NCBI RefSeq assembly: GCF_017086405.1 | Contig: NZ_CP070973.1 | Coordinates: 6,108,739-6,172,738 of the forward strand | Reading direction: 5' to 3' | DNA from: Mycobacterium gordonae | GTDB taxonomy: Bacteria; Actinomycetota; Actinomycetes; Mycobacteriales; Mycobacteriaceae | Length of the DNA: 64,000 bases | Shown here: one piece after another, positions 53,030 to 61,358 of the stretch | Numbering within the stretch: the stretch's first letter is position 1 | How the letters are laid out: every line of letters starts with the position of its first letter | Position numbers and translations under genes: made by a program | Notes under the pieces: generated by a model | Seen by the model: only the letters and a program-made list of their open reading frames with translations | Databases searched by the model: none | Told to the model about the DNA's origin: nothing

Positions 53030-54736
53030 CTAGGCAGGTCCATCGGCGCCGCTGCGACCGAACAGCTGACCGCCACGACCCCCGGGGCCACCCGTGCCGC
53101 CCTGCCCGGCGCCAGCGCCGGCCCCGCCGTCGCCGCCGTTGCCGAACAACTGGGCACTGCCACCATGGCCGCCCACACCGTTGTTCAGCGGAGCCGCGAA
53201 GCCCAGCGGTATGGCGCCCGCGCTACCGCCATTGCCGCCGTTGCCGTAGAAGAATCCACCTTGGCCGCCGTCCCCGCCGACACTGGTCTGCCACACCACG
53301 CCTTCGGCACCGGGCGTACCGGTAGCACCGCCGTCGGCGCCGGCGCCGCCGTTGCCCCAGAGTTGCGCGTCGCCGCCGTAACCGCCGAGGGCACCCGGAC
53401 CGGCATCGCCACCCTGATTGCCCCCTGTTCCGCCGTTGCCGCCGGCGCCCCCGGCGCCGGCGTTGCCACCGTTGCCGATGAGACCGCTCTTGCCGCCGCC
53501 ACCACCGAAACCGCCGAAGCCACCGTTCCCGTTGAACGTCAGCCCACTGGGATTGACGCAGTTACCCCCGCTTCCGCCGTTGCCAGCAACGCCGCCGGCT
53601 CCCCCGTCGCCCCAGATCAAGCCGCCGTTCCCGCCCGCGCCGCCGTCGGCGCCGTTCCCCCCTGCTCCGCCACTGACGGCGGTTGCCACGGTAGCCGACT
53701 GCCCGGTCCCGCCGTCACCGCCGTTTCCGCCGGCCCCGCCGTTGCCGAACAGCCCGGCGTTACCTCCCGCACCGCCCTTGACGTAGACGTTGCCGCCGTC
53801 GGCCCCGCTGATGACGCTGGTGTCCGGCACGAATGAGCCGCCGTTGCCGCTGTTTCCACCGGCGCCGCCATTCCCGTACAGCCAGCCGCCGTGCCCGCCA
53901 TCGCCGCCGTTGCCTGCGGTTCCGCCGCTGCCGCTGGCGGGTCCGCTCGCGGTGGCACCGGTGGCGGCGCCACCGTCGCCACCGGTGCCCCCGACTCCGC
54001 CCTGCCCGAACAGGAATCCGCCGGTACCACCGGCCCCACCGGCACCGCCATTGCCGCCGTCCTGGCCCGCACCGGGTACGGAAGCGGCACCACCGGCACC
54101 GCCGCTGCCACCGAGCCCGCCCTGGCCGCCGAGCCCGTAGAGCCATCCGCCCGCGCCGCCGGCGCCGCCGTTGCCGCCGGCCTGCCCGGGTTGGCCCGGT
54201 GCGCCGTCAGCGCCGGCTCCGCCGGCACCCCCCAAGCCGCCCGTGCCGATGAGACCGGCCGCTCCCCCGTTGCCGCCGCTCTGACCAACGCCGCCAGATC
54301 CACCCCGACCGCCGTTGCCCAGCAGCCACCCGCCGTTGCCGCCATTCTGTCCGGTCCCCGCGGCGCCGTCGGCGCCGTTTCCTATCAGCGGACGCCCCGT
54401 GAGCGTTTGCACCGGATTGTTCACAACATCCGACAGTTGTTGCAGGGGTGAGGCATTGAGAGCTTCGGCAGCCGAGTAGCGGCTCGCGCCGGCCGCGACG
54501 AGCTGGACGAACTGATCGTGGAAGAGCGCCGCCTGAGCACCGAGCGCTTGATACCACTGACCGTGGGAGCTGAACAGTGCCGCAAGGGCAGCCGACACCT
54601 CATCGGCGCCGGCCGCCAGAACCGCGGTGGTGGGCCCCACGACCGCTACGTTGGTCTCGCTGATCGCGACACCGATCGCAGCGAGATCCGACGCGGCCGA
54701 GCTGATGATCTCTGGCGCTGCAATCACATACGACAT
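53030..54736 (-). CDS. PE_PGRS protein
   Basis: 568 residues from ATG 54736, giving MSYVIAAPEIISSAASDLAAIG, behind AGGGAGC. The linker 'NNPVQTLTGRPLIGNGADG' differs from the other copies. PGRS includes Trp-rich turns (GGWLYGNGGAGG) and a non-repeat insert near 'SFVPDTSVISGADGGNVYVKGG'. The end 'GQLFGRSGADGPA' is complete. It is convergent to LysR copy 3, with 42 bp between stops. Confidence 0.92.
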   Translation of the reverse strand: MSYVIAAPEIISSAASDLAAIGVAISETNVAVVGPTTAVLAAGADEVSAALAALFSSHGQWYQALGAQAALFHDQFVQLVAAGASRYSAAEALNASPLQQLSDVVNNPVQTLTGRPLIGNGADGAAGTGQNGGNGGWLLGNGGRGGSGGVGQSGGNGGAAGLIGTGGLGGAGGAGADGAPGQPGQAGGNGGAGGAGGWLYGLGGQGGLGGSGGAGGAASVPGAGQDGGNGGAGGAGGTGGFLFGQGGVGGTGGDGGAATGATASGPASGSGGTAGNGGDGGHGGWLYGNGGAGGNSGNGGSFVPDTSVISGADGGNVYVKGGAGGNAGLFGNGGAGGNGGDGGTGQSATVATAVSGGAGGNGADGGAGGNGGLIWGDGGAGGVAGNGGSGGNCVNPSGLTFNGNGGFGGFGGGGGKSGLIGNGGNAGAGGAGGNGGTGGNQGGDAGPGALGGYGGDAQLWGNGGAGADGGATGTPGAEGVVWQTSVGGDGGQGGFFYGNGGNGGSAGAIPLGFAAPLNNGVGGHGGSAQLFGNGGDGGAGAGAGQGGTGGPGGRGGQLFGRSGADGPA

Positions 54737-54779
54737 CGACGCGCTCCCTAACCGTTTCATGCGTGCGGGCCCTGCCACT

Positions 54780-54845
54780 ACGGTAGGGAAGTCAGATATC
54801 CGCTTCCAGTAGAAGATTCCGAATAGAATCTTGCGTCTAGTGCAA
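54780..54845 (-). promoter_or_regulatory. LysR-type composite promoter of the last PE_PGRS
   Basis: Dyad TTGCG-TCTAG-TGCAA (54831-54845; one mismatch), -35 TGGAAG (54808-54803), -10 TACCGT (54785-54780), spacer 17 bp. Confidence 0.62.
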
Positions 54846-54898
54846 CCGTGACGCCCGTCGCCGGCACCGTCCGTCGCCGGCACGGGGAATGGACAACC

Positions 54899-55739
54899 AT
54901 GCGAAAGCCCCTGGCGCCGGCCCGTTCGGTCATCGGTTTGGCCGCACACCTCGGCCGCGGTGTCGGTCGGGTCGCCACCGACGCGATCGTCGGAAGTCGC
55001 GCCAGGCTGCCGCGCGCCGTCGCCGATCTCAGCGCGGGCGTCCTGTCCGATGTCATGGGCACCGAGGTCGCTTCGATGAGCGTCCTGACCGCCGACGCGG
55101 GGACCTCGACCCGCGCGCGCCTGGCGCTAACCGGATACGGCGTCCCGCCAACGGCGTTCGTCAAGCTGGCAGCCCAGACGCTCTACACCCCGTCGGCCGA
55201 CGTCACCTCCCTGCTGACCGGCTCCATGATGAACACCTCGATCAAGCGACTCCGCGGGCGCACCGACATCCCGGTCGAGCGGGGCCGATTCATCGCCGAC
55301 AACTATCGCGCGGTTGCGGCCCTGATCGACGCTGCCCCACACACTGTCATGCACGGCGACGCCCATCTGGGCAACGTGTACTTCCGCGACGGCAGGCCCG
55401 GACTGCTGGATTGGCAAGCGGTGCGCCGCGGACATCCCTCCCGCGAGCTGGCGTACACCCTCGTCACGAGCCTGACACCACCGGACCGCCGGGCGGCTGA
55501 ACGGGAACTGCTCGACCAATACCGCCTTGCCCTGGCCGGCCATCGGCGGACCCGACATTGGCGGCGACGAACTGTGGCGGCGCTACCGGCAGGGTGCGCT
55601 GTATGCGTATGTGGCGGCTCTGATCACCGCCGGGATGGGCGGTATGCAGGTCGAAGACATCGCCTTGGAGGGTTTGCGGCGCGCCGTCATAGCGCTGGAT
55701 GATTTGGAAACCATTGCCGCACTGCGCGATTCACTGTGA
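54899..55739 (+). pseudogene. aminoglycoside-phosphotransferase-fold protein, decayed
   Basis: The catalytic loop is clear: 'HTVMHGDAHLGNVYF' (Brenner motif H-G-D-x-H-x-x-N) and 'GLLDWQAV' for the metal Asp. Two lesions are visible. First, the N-terminal lobe jumps from 'TAFVKLAAQ' straight to 'TLYTPSAD', lacking about 90-100 residues compared with what this fold needs for the ATP-binding lobe and hinge. Second, at 55538-55539 an extra G in CCGGCC shifts the frame; removing it yields 'LALAAIGGPDIGGDELWRRYRQ' and rejoins the frame that ends at TGA 55739. Likely a dead gene; the original substrate is unknown. Confidence 0.7.
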
Positions 55740-55947
55740 GTGAGCGCGACAGCGCTCCAACAGAATTTGCGGCGGTCCGGCGCCCTGCGGTGGTCCGCGC
55801 GCGTCGCCGCGAAGCAGCACCAGATCGGGCAGCGTCCCCGACGGTGCCTTCCGGCAGACGGTTCCCCCGACTGCCGCGCGTATTGTAGAAGGTAGATGTT
55901 TCGTTCCAGTAAATTTCAGCTCACACGACTACCGGAAAGGTCAACGC

Positions 55948-56340
55948 ATGACGACACGACAACGGCGTCGCGTCGCCCTGGCGCTCGCCAGCCTGCTCGC
56001 AGCCGCCGTGATGGCTACGCCGATCCATCCTGCCGACGCCCGCATCCAACCCGTTAACTTGCCGCCACATCACACCTTCTACGGCGCCATCGCCTACGGC
56101 CACGACGGCTCATCGGGTAAAGCATGGCGGCAGAAGAACAAATCCATGGCGGAGCGACTGGCCTTACAGCGCTGCGGTGCAACCACCTGCACCGTGGTCG
56201 CCAGCTTCACGAAGTGCGGTGCGGTCGCCCATGACGGCGCCACCTACCACGGCGGCGTGGGCCTGTCCCGGCAGGCGGCCGAACAGCGCGCCATCGCCAA
56301 TCTCGGCGGCGGCTGGGTCGTCAACTGGGCATGCCACTGA
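55948..56340 (+). CDS. secreted DUF4189-type protein
   Basis: 130 residues with a signal peptide (RRRVALALASLLAAAVMATPIHPADA) and a DUF4189-like mature domain: 'FYGAIAYGHDG', then 'MAERLALQRCGATTCTVVASFTKCGAVAHDG' and 'YHGGVGLSRQAAEQRAIANLGGG'. The paired Cys suggest disulfides. Function of the family is unknown; members are small exported proteins found often in actinobacteria. The 208-bp region upstream has a faint relative of the TCCAG element but no dyad. Confidence 0.85.
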   Translation: MTTRQRRRVALALASLLAAAVMATPIHPADARIQPVNLPPHHTFYGAIAYGHDGSSGKAWRQKNKSMAERLALQRCGATTCTVVASFTKCGAVAHDGATYHGGVGLSRQAAEQRAIANLGGGWVVNWACH

Positions 56341-56431
56341 CCGGAGCGTTCAATCCCGTTTCCCAGCAATATAATTCGCTGGCCGCCGTAGAATCCGAGG
56401 CTACTCGAACTCGTAGCATAGGAGCACGGCA

Positions 56432-56812
56432 GTGGACAGCGAAACATACCAGCGTGGACGGCAGATCCGCTCCGAAGTCCTGGGCAAGGAATACGTCGAC
56501 AACGCGATCGAACAGGCCGACGACTTCACCGGGCCGTTGCAGGACTTGGTCACCGAGTACTGCTGGGGCGCGGTGTGGGGTCGCGACGGCCTGACCCGCA
56601 AGACTCGCAGCATGCTCAATCTGGCGATGACATCGGCACTGAACAGGCCGCACGAACTGCGCACCCACCTCAAGGCCGCGCTGACCAACGGTGTCACACG
56701 CGAGGAGATCCGCGAAGTCTTTCTGCAGGTCGCCATCTACGCCGGGGTGCCTGCAGCAGTCGACAGCTTCCGCACCGCCGGCGAGATCTTCGCCGAGCTG
56801 GACAACGGTTGA
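56432..56812 (+). CDS. carboxymuconolactone decarboxylase-like (AhpD fold) protein
   Basis: 126 residues, start GTG 56432. It shows 'LTRKTRSMLNLAMTSALNRPHELRTHLKAALTNGVTREEIREVFLQVAIYAGVPAAVDSFR', the PcaC-type core with the conserved His in 'RPHELRTH' and no CxxC, so it is of the decarboxylase/lactone type and not a peroxidase reductant. PcaC removes CO2 from carboxymuconolactone in aromatic degradation. It is followed at 4 bp by the dehydrogenase. Confidence 0.88.
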   Translation: MDSETYQRGRQIRSEVLGKEYVDNAIEQADDFTGPLQDLVTEYCWGAVWGRDGLTRKTRSMLNLAMTSALNRPHELRTHLKAALTNGVTREEIREVFLQVAIYAGVPAAVDSFRTAGEIFAELDNG

Positions 56813-56816
56813 TCGG

Positions 56817-57701
56817 ATGCCAATCGGGTTCATCGGTCTGGGCAACATGGGATTGCCCATGGCCCGGCGACTCGTCGACGCCGGCCACGACATCGTCGCT
56901 TTCGACACCTGTAGCGACGCGCTGGCGCGCCTCGGGGCCCCGGCCGCGACGTCGCCCCGCGACGTGGCGGATCGCGCCGAGACCGTGCTGGCGAGTCTTC
57001 CCAACCCTGCCGTCTGCCTAGAGGTGGCGACCGGGTCCGCCGGGGTGATCGAAGGCGCGCGCGTCAAGCGCTACGTCGACCTGTCCACCGTCGGCCGTCC
57101 GACGGCGGCGCAGATCCACGAGCTGCTCGCACAACGTGACATCGTCGCTCTGGACAGCCCGGTCAGCGGCGGAGTCAGCGGCGCCGAGCGCGGCGTACTG
57201 GCACTCATGGTGTCGGGCCCGCGCGCCGAATTCGACGACCTCGAGCCGGTGCTCAACGCGCTGGGCCACCCCTGCTACCTCGGCGACACGCCGGGTTCGG
57301 CGCAGACGATGAAGCTGGTCAACAACATCCTGGCCGCTAACGTGCTGGTGGCGACGGCAGAAGCCGTGGTGATGGGCGTCAAGGCCGGCCTGGACCCGGC
57401 CATCATGATCGACGTGCTCAATGCGGGCTCGGGTGCCACCAGCGCCAGCCGCGACAAGTTCCCACGGGCGATCCTGCCGCGCACCTTCGACTACGGGTTC
57501 GCGACCGGACTGATGGTCAAGGATGTCCGCCTCTATCTCGAAGAGGCTCGAGCACTCGGCGTTACGGTCGAGCTCGCCGAGACCGTGGGCCGGCTGTGGG
57601 AAGCCGCGGCGGCGAGCCAAGGCGCCGATTCCGACTTCACCTCGGTGATCAAGCCGTTCGAAGAGGCCGCCGGCGTCACCGTCCGACCGGCAAGACGCTG
57701 A
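56817..57701 (+). CDS. 3-hydroxyisobutyrate-dehydrogenase-family oxidoreductase
   Basis: 294 residues from ATG 56817. NAD(P)-binding 'IGFIGLGNMGLPMARRL', substrate motif 'DSPVSGG' (113-119) and catalytic Lys166 in 'GSAQTMKLVNN' are intact. Family members oxidise beta-hydroxy acids or reduce semialdehydes. The upstream extension of the frame is only the shadow of the preceding gene. Together with the decarboxylase-like protein it begins the second catabolic cluster. Confidence 0.92.
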   Translation: MPIGFIGLGNMGLPMARRLVDAGHDIVAFDTCSDALARLGAPAATSPRDVADRAETVLASLPNPAVCLEVATGSAGVIEGARVKRYVDLSTVGRPTAAQIHELLAQRDIVALDSPVSGGVSGAERGVLALMVSGPRAEFDDLEPVLNALGHPCYLGDTPGSAQTMKLVNNILAANVLVATAEAVVMGVKAGLDPAIMIDVLNAGSGATSASRDKFPRAILPRTFDYGFATGLMVKDVRLYLEEARALGVTVELAETVGRLWEAAAASQGADSDFTSVIKPFEEAAGVTVRPARR

Positions 57702-57716
57702 GTTACATTTCGATTA

Positions 57717-57731
57717 GAGAATGTTATTATC
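57717..57731. promoter_or_regulatory. operator copy 4, before the amidohydrolase
   Basis: GAGAAT-GTT-ATTATC: on the other strand it reads GATAAT-AAC-ATTCTC, the same arms as copy 1 at 13188. It lies 85-99 bp before the amidohydrolase start and 15 bp after the stop of the dehydrogenase. It extends the operator family to a cluster 40 kb away. Confidence 0.58.
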
Positions 57732-57815
57732 CGGTTTTAAGAACATTACTCGCAAATAGCAATGCAAAAGCGCCGTTAGCAGGACATATGCCGTGACGAC
57801 GGGAGGATGGACTAC

Positions 57816-58913
57816 ATGATCGAACACGCCGACGGGACGCGTACGCCGGTCATCGACGCCAGTGTCCACATCTTCTTCCCCACCAATCAGGACCTGCGTA
57901 GCTTCTTGCGCGAGCCGTTCAAGAGCCGCGGCTTCCCCGACTACGAGATGGACTGGTACGGCGCGCCCGGCAGCGAGTACGCACCCAACACCGAGGGACC
58001 CGAGCGCGGTCGCCGCTATCCCGGTTCCGACCCGGACTTCGTTGCCAATGAGCTGTTTCTCAATCGCGGGGTGGATGTCGCGATCCTGCACCCGATGGGG
58101 CGCGGGATCATGCCGGACCGTCACCTGGGCACCGCACTACATGCCGCCCACAACGAGATGATGGTGTCACGCTGGCTCGAGCACGCCGAGTTCGGCGACC
58201 GGTTCCGCGGCACCATCCGGGTCAACCCCGACGACATCGCCGGCGCGGTACGCGAACTCGAGAAATGGCGCGGGCATCCACGCGTCGTGCAAGTCGGCGT
58301 TCCGCTGCAGTCGCGCGAGGTGTACGGCAAGCCGCAGTTCTGGCCGTTGTGGGAAGCCGCGGCGGATGCGAACCTCCCGGTGGCCGTGCACATCGAGTCG
58401 GGCGAGGGCATCGGGTTCCCGCCGACGCCGTCCGGGCATACCCGCACCTACGAGCAATACGTCAGCTTCATGGCGCTGAACTACCTGTATCACCTGATGA
58501 ACATGATCGCCGAGGGCGTCTTCGAGCGGTTTCCGGCGCTGAAGTTCGTCTGGGCGGACGGTGCCGGAGACTTCATCACGCCGTTCATCTGGCGGATGGA
58601 CACCTTCGGTCGCCCGCACCTGGAACAGACGCCGTGGGCTCCCCGGATACCGAGCGACTACCTACCCGGCCATGTGTACTTCGTCCAGGGTGCGATGGAC
58701 GGGCCCGGCGACGCCGACTTCGCCGGTGACTGGCTGCATTTCACCGGTAAGGACGACATGGTGATGTTCGGGTCCAGCTATCCGCACTGGCAGTGCGGCG
58801 ATGTGACCAACCTGCCCCAGGCGCTTTCGGCCGAGCAGCGCGAGAAGTTGTGCTGGCGGAACGCGGCCGGGCTGTACGGCATAGACATCACCGTCGGCTC
58901 GGGCGCACAGTAG
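57816..58913 (+). CDS. ACMSD-like amidohydrolase, first of a pair
   Basis: 365 residues from ATG 57816; GGGAGG ends directly before an ATG at 57807, too close to use, but is 9 bp from 57816. Amidohydrolase_2 TIM barrel: 'GVFERFPALKFVWADGAGDFITPFIWRMD' and 'VMFGSSYPHWQ' are conserved. At the N-terminus the metal motif reads 'DASVHIF', with Ser in the place of the first His of H-x-H, so metal binding may be altered. Related enzymes are metal-dependent decarboxylases or hydrolases of aromatic and cyclic acids. Confidence 0.88.
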   Translation: MIEHADGTRTPVIDASVHIFFPTNQDLRSFLREPFKSRGFPDYEMDWYGAPGSEYAPNTEGPERGRRYPGSDPDFVANELFLNRGVDVAILHPMGRGIMPDRHLGTALHAAHNEMMVSRWLEHAEFGDRFRGTIRVNPDDIAGAVRELEKWRGHPRVVQVGVPLQSREVYGKPQFWPLWEAAADANLPVAVHIESGEGIGFPPTPSGHTRTYEQYVSFMALNYLYHLMNMIAEGVFERFPALKFVWADGAGDFITPFIWRMDTFGRPHLEQTPWAPRIPSDYLPGHVYFVQGAMDGPGDADFAGDWLHFTGKDDMVMFGSSYPHWQCGDVTNLPQALSAEQREKLCWRNAAGLYGIDITVGSGAQ

Positions 58914-58936
58914 AAGTGAGTACTTAGGAGAATGCC

Positions 58937-60082
58937 ATGTCGCTGACCCATATGCACGAGAGGGTTCCGGCCGCCGAGCGCATCGCCGTCCGATGCGTCG
59001 ACTCGGATGTCCACCCCGTGCCCAAACGCGGTGAAATCACTCAGTACATCCCAGAGCCCTGGCGCAGCAAGTTCTTCCTCGACCACAAGGTCGGGGAGTT
59101 GATCTATTACGACGCACCGGACTACGCGCACTCGTTCGCGATGCGGGTCGACACCTTCCCGCCCGACGGCGAATTCCCCGGCAGTGACCCGGATATGGCG
59201 TTTCGTCAGCTCATCATGGAGGCGGGCTCCGACATCGCGATCCTAGAGCCGGGCGGGCGTACGCCACGGCTACCCGAGGCACACCAGGCCTACTCGACCG
59301 CCCTCAACCACTGGCAGGCCAACCATTGGCTGGACAATCACAACAACTGGCACCAGCGCTGGCGCGGGTCGATCTGCGCGGCCGTCGAAGATCCGGCCGG
59401 CTCCGCCCGCGAAATCGAGGAGTGGGCGGGCCACCCCTACATGGCCCAGATACTGATCAAGGCCGAGCCGCGCCCGTCCTGGGGCCACCCCATGTACAAC
59501 CCGATCTGGGAAGCGGCCACCAAGCACGACATCACGGTGAGCTGCCATCTGTCCCGCAGCAACTACGAGATGCTGCCGACACCACCGGTCGGATTCCCCA
59601 GCTACAACCACGATTTCATGGTCACCTACTCGCTGTTGGCCGCCAACCAGGTGATGAGCCTGATCTTCGACGGCGTGTTCGACCGGTTCCCCACGCTGCG
59701 CATCGTGTTCGTCGAGCACGCCTTCACCTGGATCCTGCCGCTGATGTGGCGGATGGACGCGATCTATGCGGCCCGCACGTCACGCGTCGACATCAAACGA
59801 AAGCCGTCGGACTACGTCAAGGATCACATCAAGTTCACCACCCAACCGCTGGACTACCCGGAGGACAAGACGGAGTTGACCCGCATGCTGGAGTGGATGG
59901 AGTGCGAGAAGATCCTGTTGTTCTCCTCGGACTACCCGCACTGGACGTTCGACGATCCGCGTTGGCTGGTCAAGCATCTACCCAAAGGCGCGCGCGATGC
60001 GGTGATGTACAAGAACGGCATTGCGACCTATCACCTGCCGGAGACCGTGCCGGTGCTCGAGGGACAGGTCCGGGTGCTCTGA
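58937..60082 (+). CDS. ACMSD-like amidohydrolase, second of a pair
   Basis: 381 residues, ATG 58937 behind AGGAG. Paralogue of the preceding gene in fold and motifs: 'VDSDVHPVPKRGE' (D-x-H at the metal site), 'CHLSRSNYEM', 'FDRFPTLRIVFVEHAFTW' and 'LLFSSDYPHWTFDDP' with the catalytic Asp. Tandem pairs like this are common in actinobacterial catabolic clusters and may form heteromers. The Rieske ferredoxin starts immediately after its stop codon. Confidence 0.9.
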   Translation: MSLTHMHERVPAAERIAVRCVDSDVHPVPKRGEITQYIPEPWRSKFFLDHKVGELIYYDAPDYAHSFAMRVDTFPPDGEFPGSDPDMAFRQLIMEAGSDIAILEPGGRTPRLPEAHQAYSTALNHWQANHWLDNHNNWHQRWRGSICAAVEDPAGSAREIEEWAGHPYMAQILIKAEPRPSWGHPMYNPIWEAATKHDITVSCHLSRSNYEMLPTPPVGFPSYNHDFMVTYSLLAANQVMSLIFDGVFDRFPTLRIVFVEHAFTWILPLMWRMDAIYAARTSRVDIKRKPSDYVKDHIKFTTQPLDYPEDKTELTRMLEWMECEKILLFSSDYPHWTFDDPRWLVKHLPKGARDAVMYKNGIATYHLPETVPVLEGQVRVL

Positions 60083-60475
60083 ATGCTCGAGGAGAATCCG
60101 CGACCCCGCCTGGCTCAGGGTCGCGAACACGTCGTCGCCACGGTGGACGAGATCCCGCCGGGTACGCATAAATTGGTGCCGATCGGGCGGCACGGCGTCG
60201 GCGTGTACAACGTCCATGGCACCTTCTACGCGATCGCCAATTATTGTCCGCACCAGGGCGGTCCGCTGTGTTCGGGACGAGCGCGCGGACGTACCGTCGT
60301 CGACGAGACGGCCGCGGGCGACGCCGTGATGGTGCGCGACCTGGAATACATCTACTGCCCTTGGCATCAATGGGGTTTCGAGCTGGCTACGGGTACTACC
60401 GCGGTCAAGCCGGAGTGGAGCATCCGCACCTACCCGGTCCGGGTGATCGGCAACGACGTCTTGGTGCAGGCGTGA
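60083..60475 (+). CDS. Rieske [2Fe-2S] ferredoxin
   Basis: 130 residues beginning right after the stop of the previous gene. The cluster ligands Cys55-x-His57 ('CPHQGGPLC') and Cys92-x2-His95 ('CPWHQWGFEL') are complete. Single-domain Rieske proteins of this size carry electrons to oxygenases or, less often, regulate. No terminal Rieske oxygenase (with mononuclear iron) is in the window, so either the partner is elsewhere or it serves an amidohydrolase-linked step. GTGA overlap with the next gene shows tight coupling. Confidence 0.92.
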   Translation: MLEENPRPRLAQGREHVVATVDEIPPGTHKLVPIGRHGVGVYNVHGTFYAIANYCPHQGGPLCSGRARGRTVVDETAAGDAVMVRDLEYIYCPWHQWGFELATGTTAVKPEWSIRTYPVRVIGNDVLVQA

Positions 60476-61353
60476 CGCGGCCGGGCGTGTCGTCACTCGA
60501 GATCAACGGCGGCCACGTCGTCTACGAAATACTCGGCGACGCGGGCGATCTCATCGCCCTGACGCCGGGCGGCAGGTTCAGCAAGGACATCGAGGGACTG
60601 CGCCCGCTGGCCGAGGCTCTGGTTAACGGCGGCTACCGGGTACTGCTGTGGGACCGCCCCAACTGCGGCGCCTCCGATGTGCAGTTCTACGGTCAGAGCG
60701 AATCCCATATGCGGGCCGAAACCCTGCAGAAGCTGGTGACGGGACTCGGTTTCGAACGGTGCATCTTGGCCGGAGGCTCGGGCGGCGCAAGGGATTCGAT
60801 GCTCGCCACGATGCTCTATCCGGACCTAATCACCAAGCTGGTGGTGTGGAACATCGTCGGCGGCATCTACGGGACGTTCGTGCTGGGGTCCTTTTACATC
60901 GTCCCCAGCATTCTCGCGGTGCGGGGCACCGGCATGGACGGCGTGATCAAGGTGTCGGAGTGGCGCGATCGCATCGCAGAAAACCCGGCGAACAAGCAAC
61001 GGTTTCTCGACTTCGACAAAGACGATTTTCTCAAGGTGATGCTGCGCTGGCTCAACGCGTTCGTGTCCAAGCCCGGCCAGACTATTCCGGGCGTCGAGGA
61101 CGAGATGTTCGACCGCATCCAGATTCCCACGTTGATCATCCGCGGTGGCGAGAACGACATGGATCATCCCAAGCGCACGTCTTTGGAAGTCAGCTGCCTG
61201 ATCAAGGGTTCACAGCTGATCGACCCACCGTGGCCGGAGGACGCCTGGGAGCGCGCGTCAGAAGATCGCGCGGCCGGCCGGGTGACTCACTTCAACATGT
61301 TCGACACCTGGGTGCAGGCCGCTCCCGCGATCCTGGATTTCCTGAGATCGTGA
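60472..61353 (+). CDS. alpha/beta hydrolase
   Basis: 293 residues from GTG 60472, overlapping the Rieske stop as GTGA. Nucleophile elbow 'AGGSGGARDS' puts Ser103 at the active site; 'LLWDRPNCGASDV' precedes it as in ring-cleavage-product hydrolases; an acid is likely near 'IRGGENDMDHP' and His in 'GRVTHFNMFDTW'. Such enzymes split C-C or ester bonds after ring oxidation. The full open frame starts earlier, inside the Rieske gene, and is discounted. Confidence 0.88.
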   Translation: MTRPGVSSLEINGGHVVYEILGDAGDLIALTPGGRFSKDIEGLRPLAEALVNGGYRVLLWDRPNCGASDVQFYGQSESHMRAETLQKLVTGLGFERCILAGGSGGARDSMLATMLYPDLITKLVVWNIVGGIYGTFVLGSFYIVPSILAVRGTGMDGVIKVSEWRDRIAENPANKQRFLDFDKDDFLKVMLRWLNAFVSKPGQTIPGVEDEMFDRIQIPTLIIRGGENDMDHPKRTSLEVSCLIKGSQLIDPPWPEDAWERASEDRAAGRVTHFNMFDTWVQAAPAILDFLRS

Positions 61354-61358
61354 TGCCG

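Noticed and set aside
55880..55920. LysR-type element before the DUF4189 gene
   Set aside because: GTAGAAGG and CCAGTA resemble parts of the element, but no dyad or ordered spacing is present.
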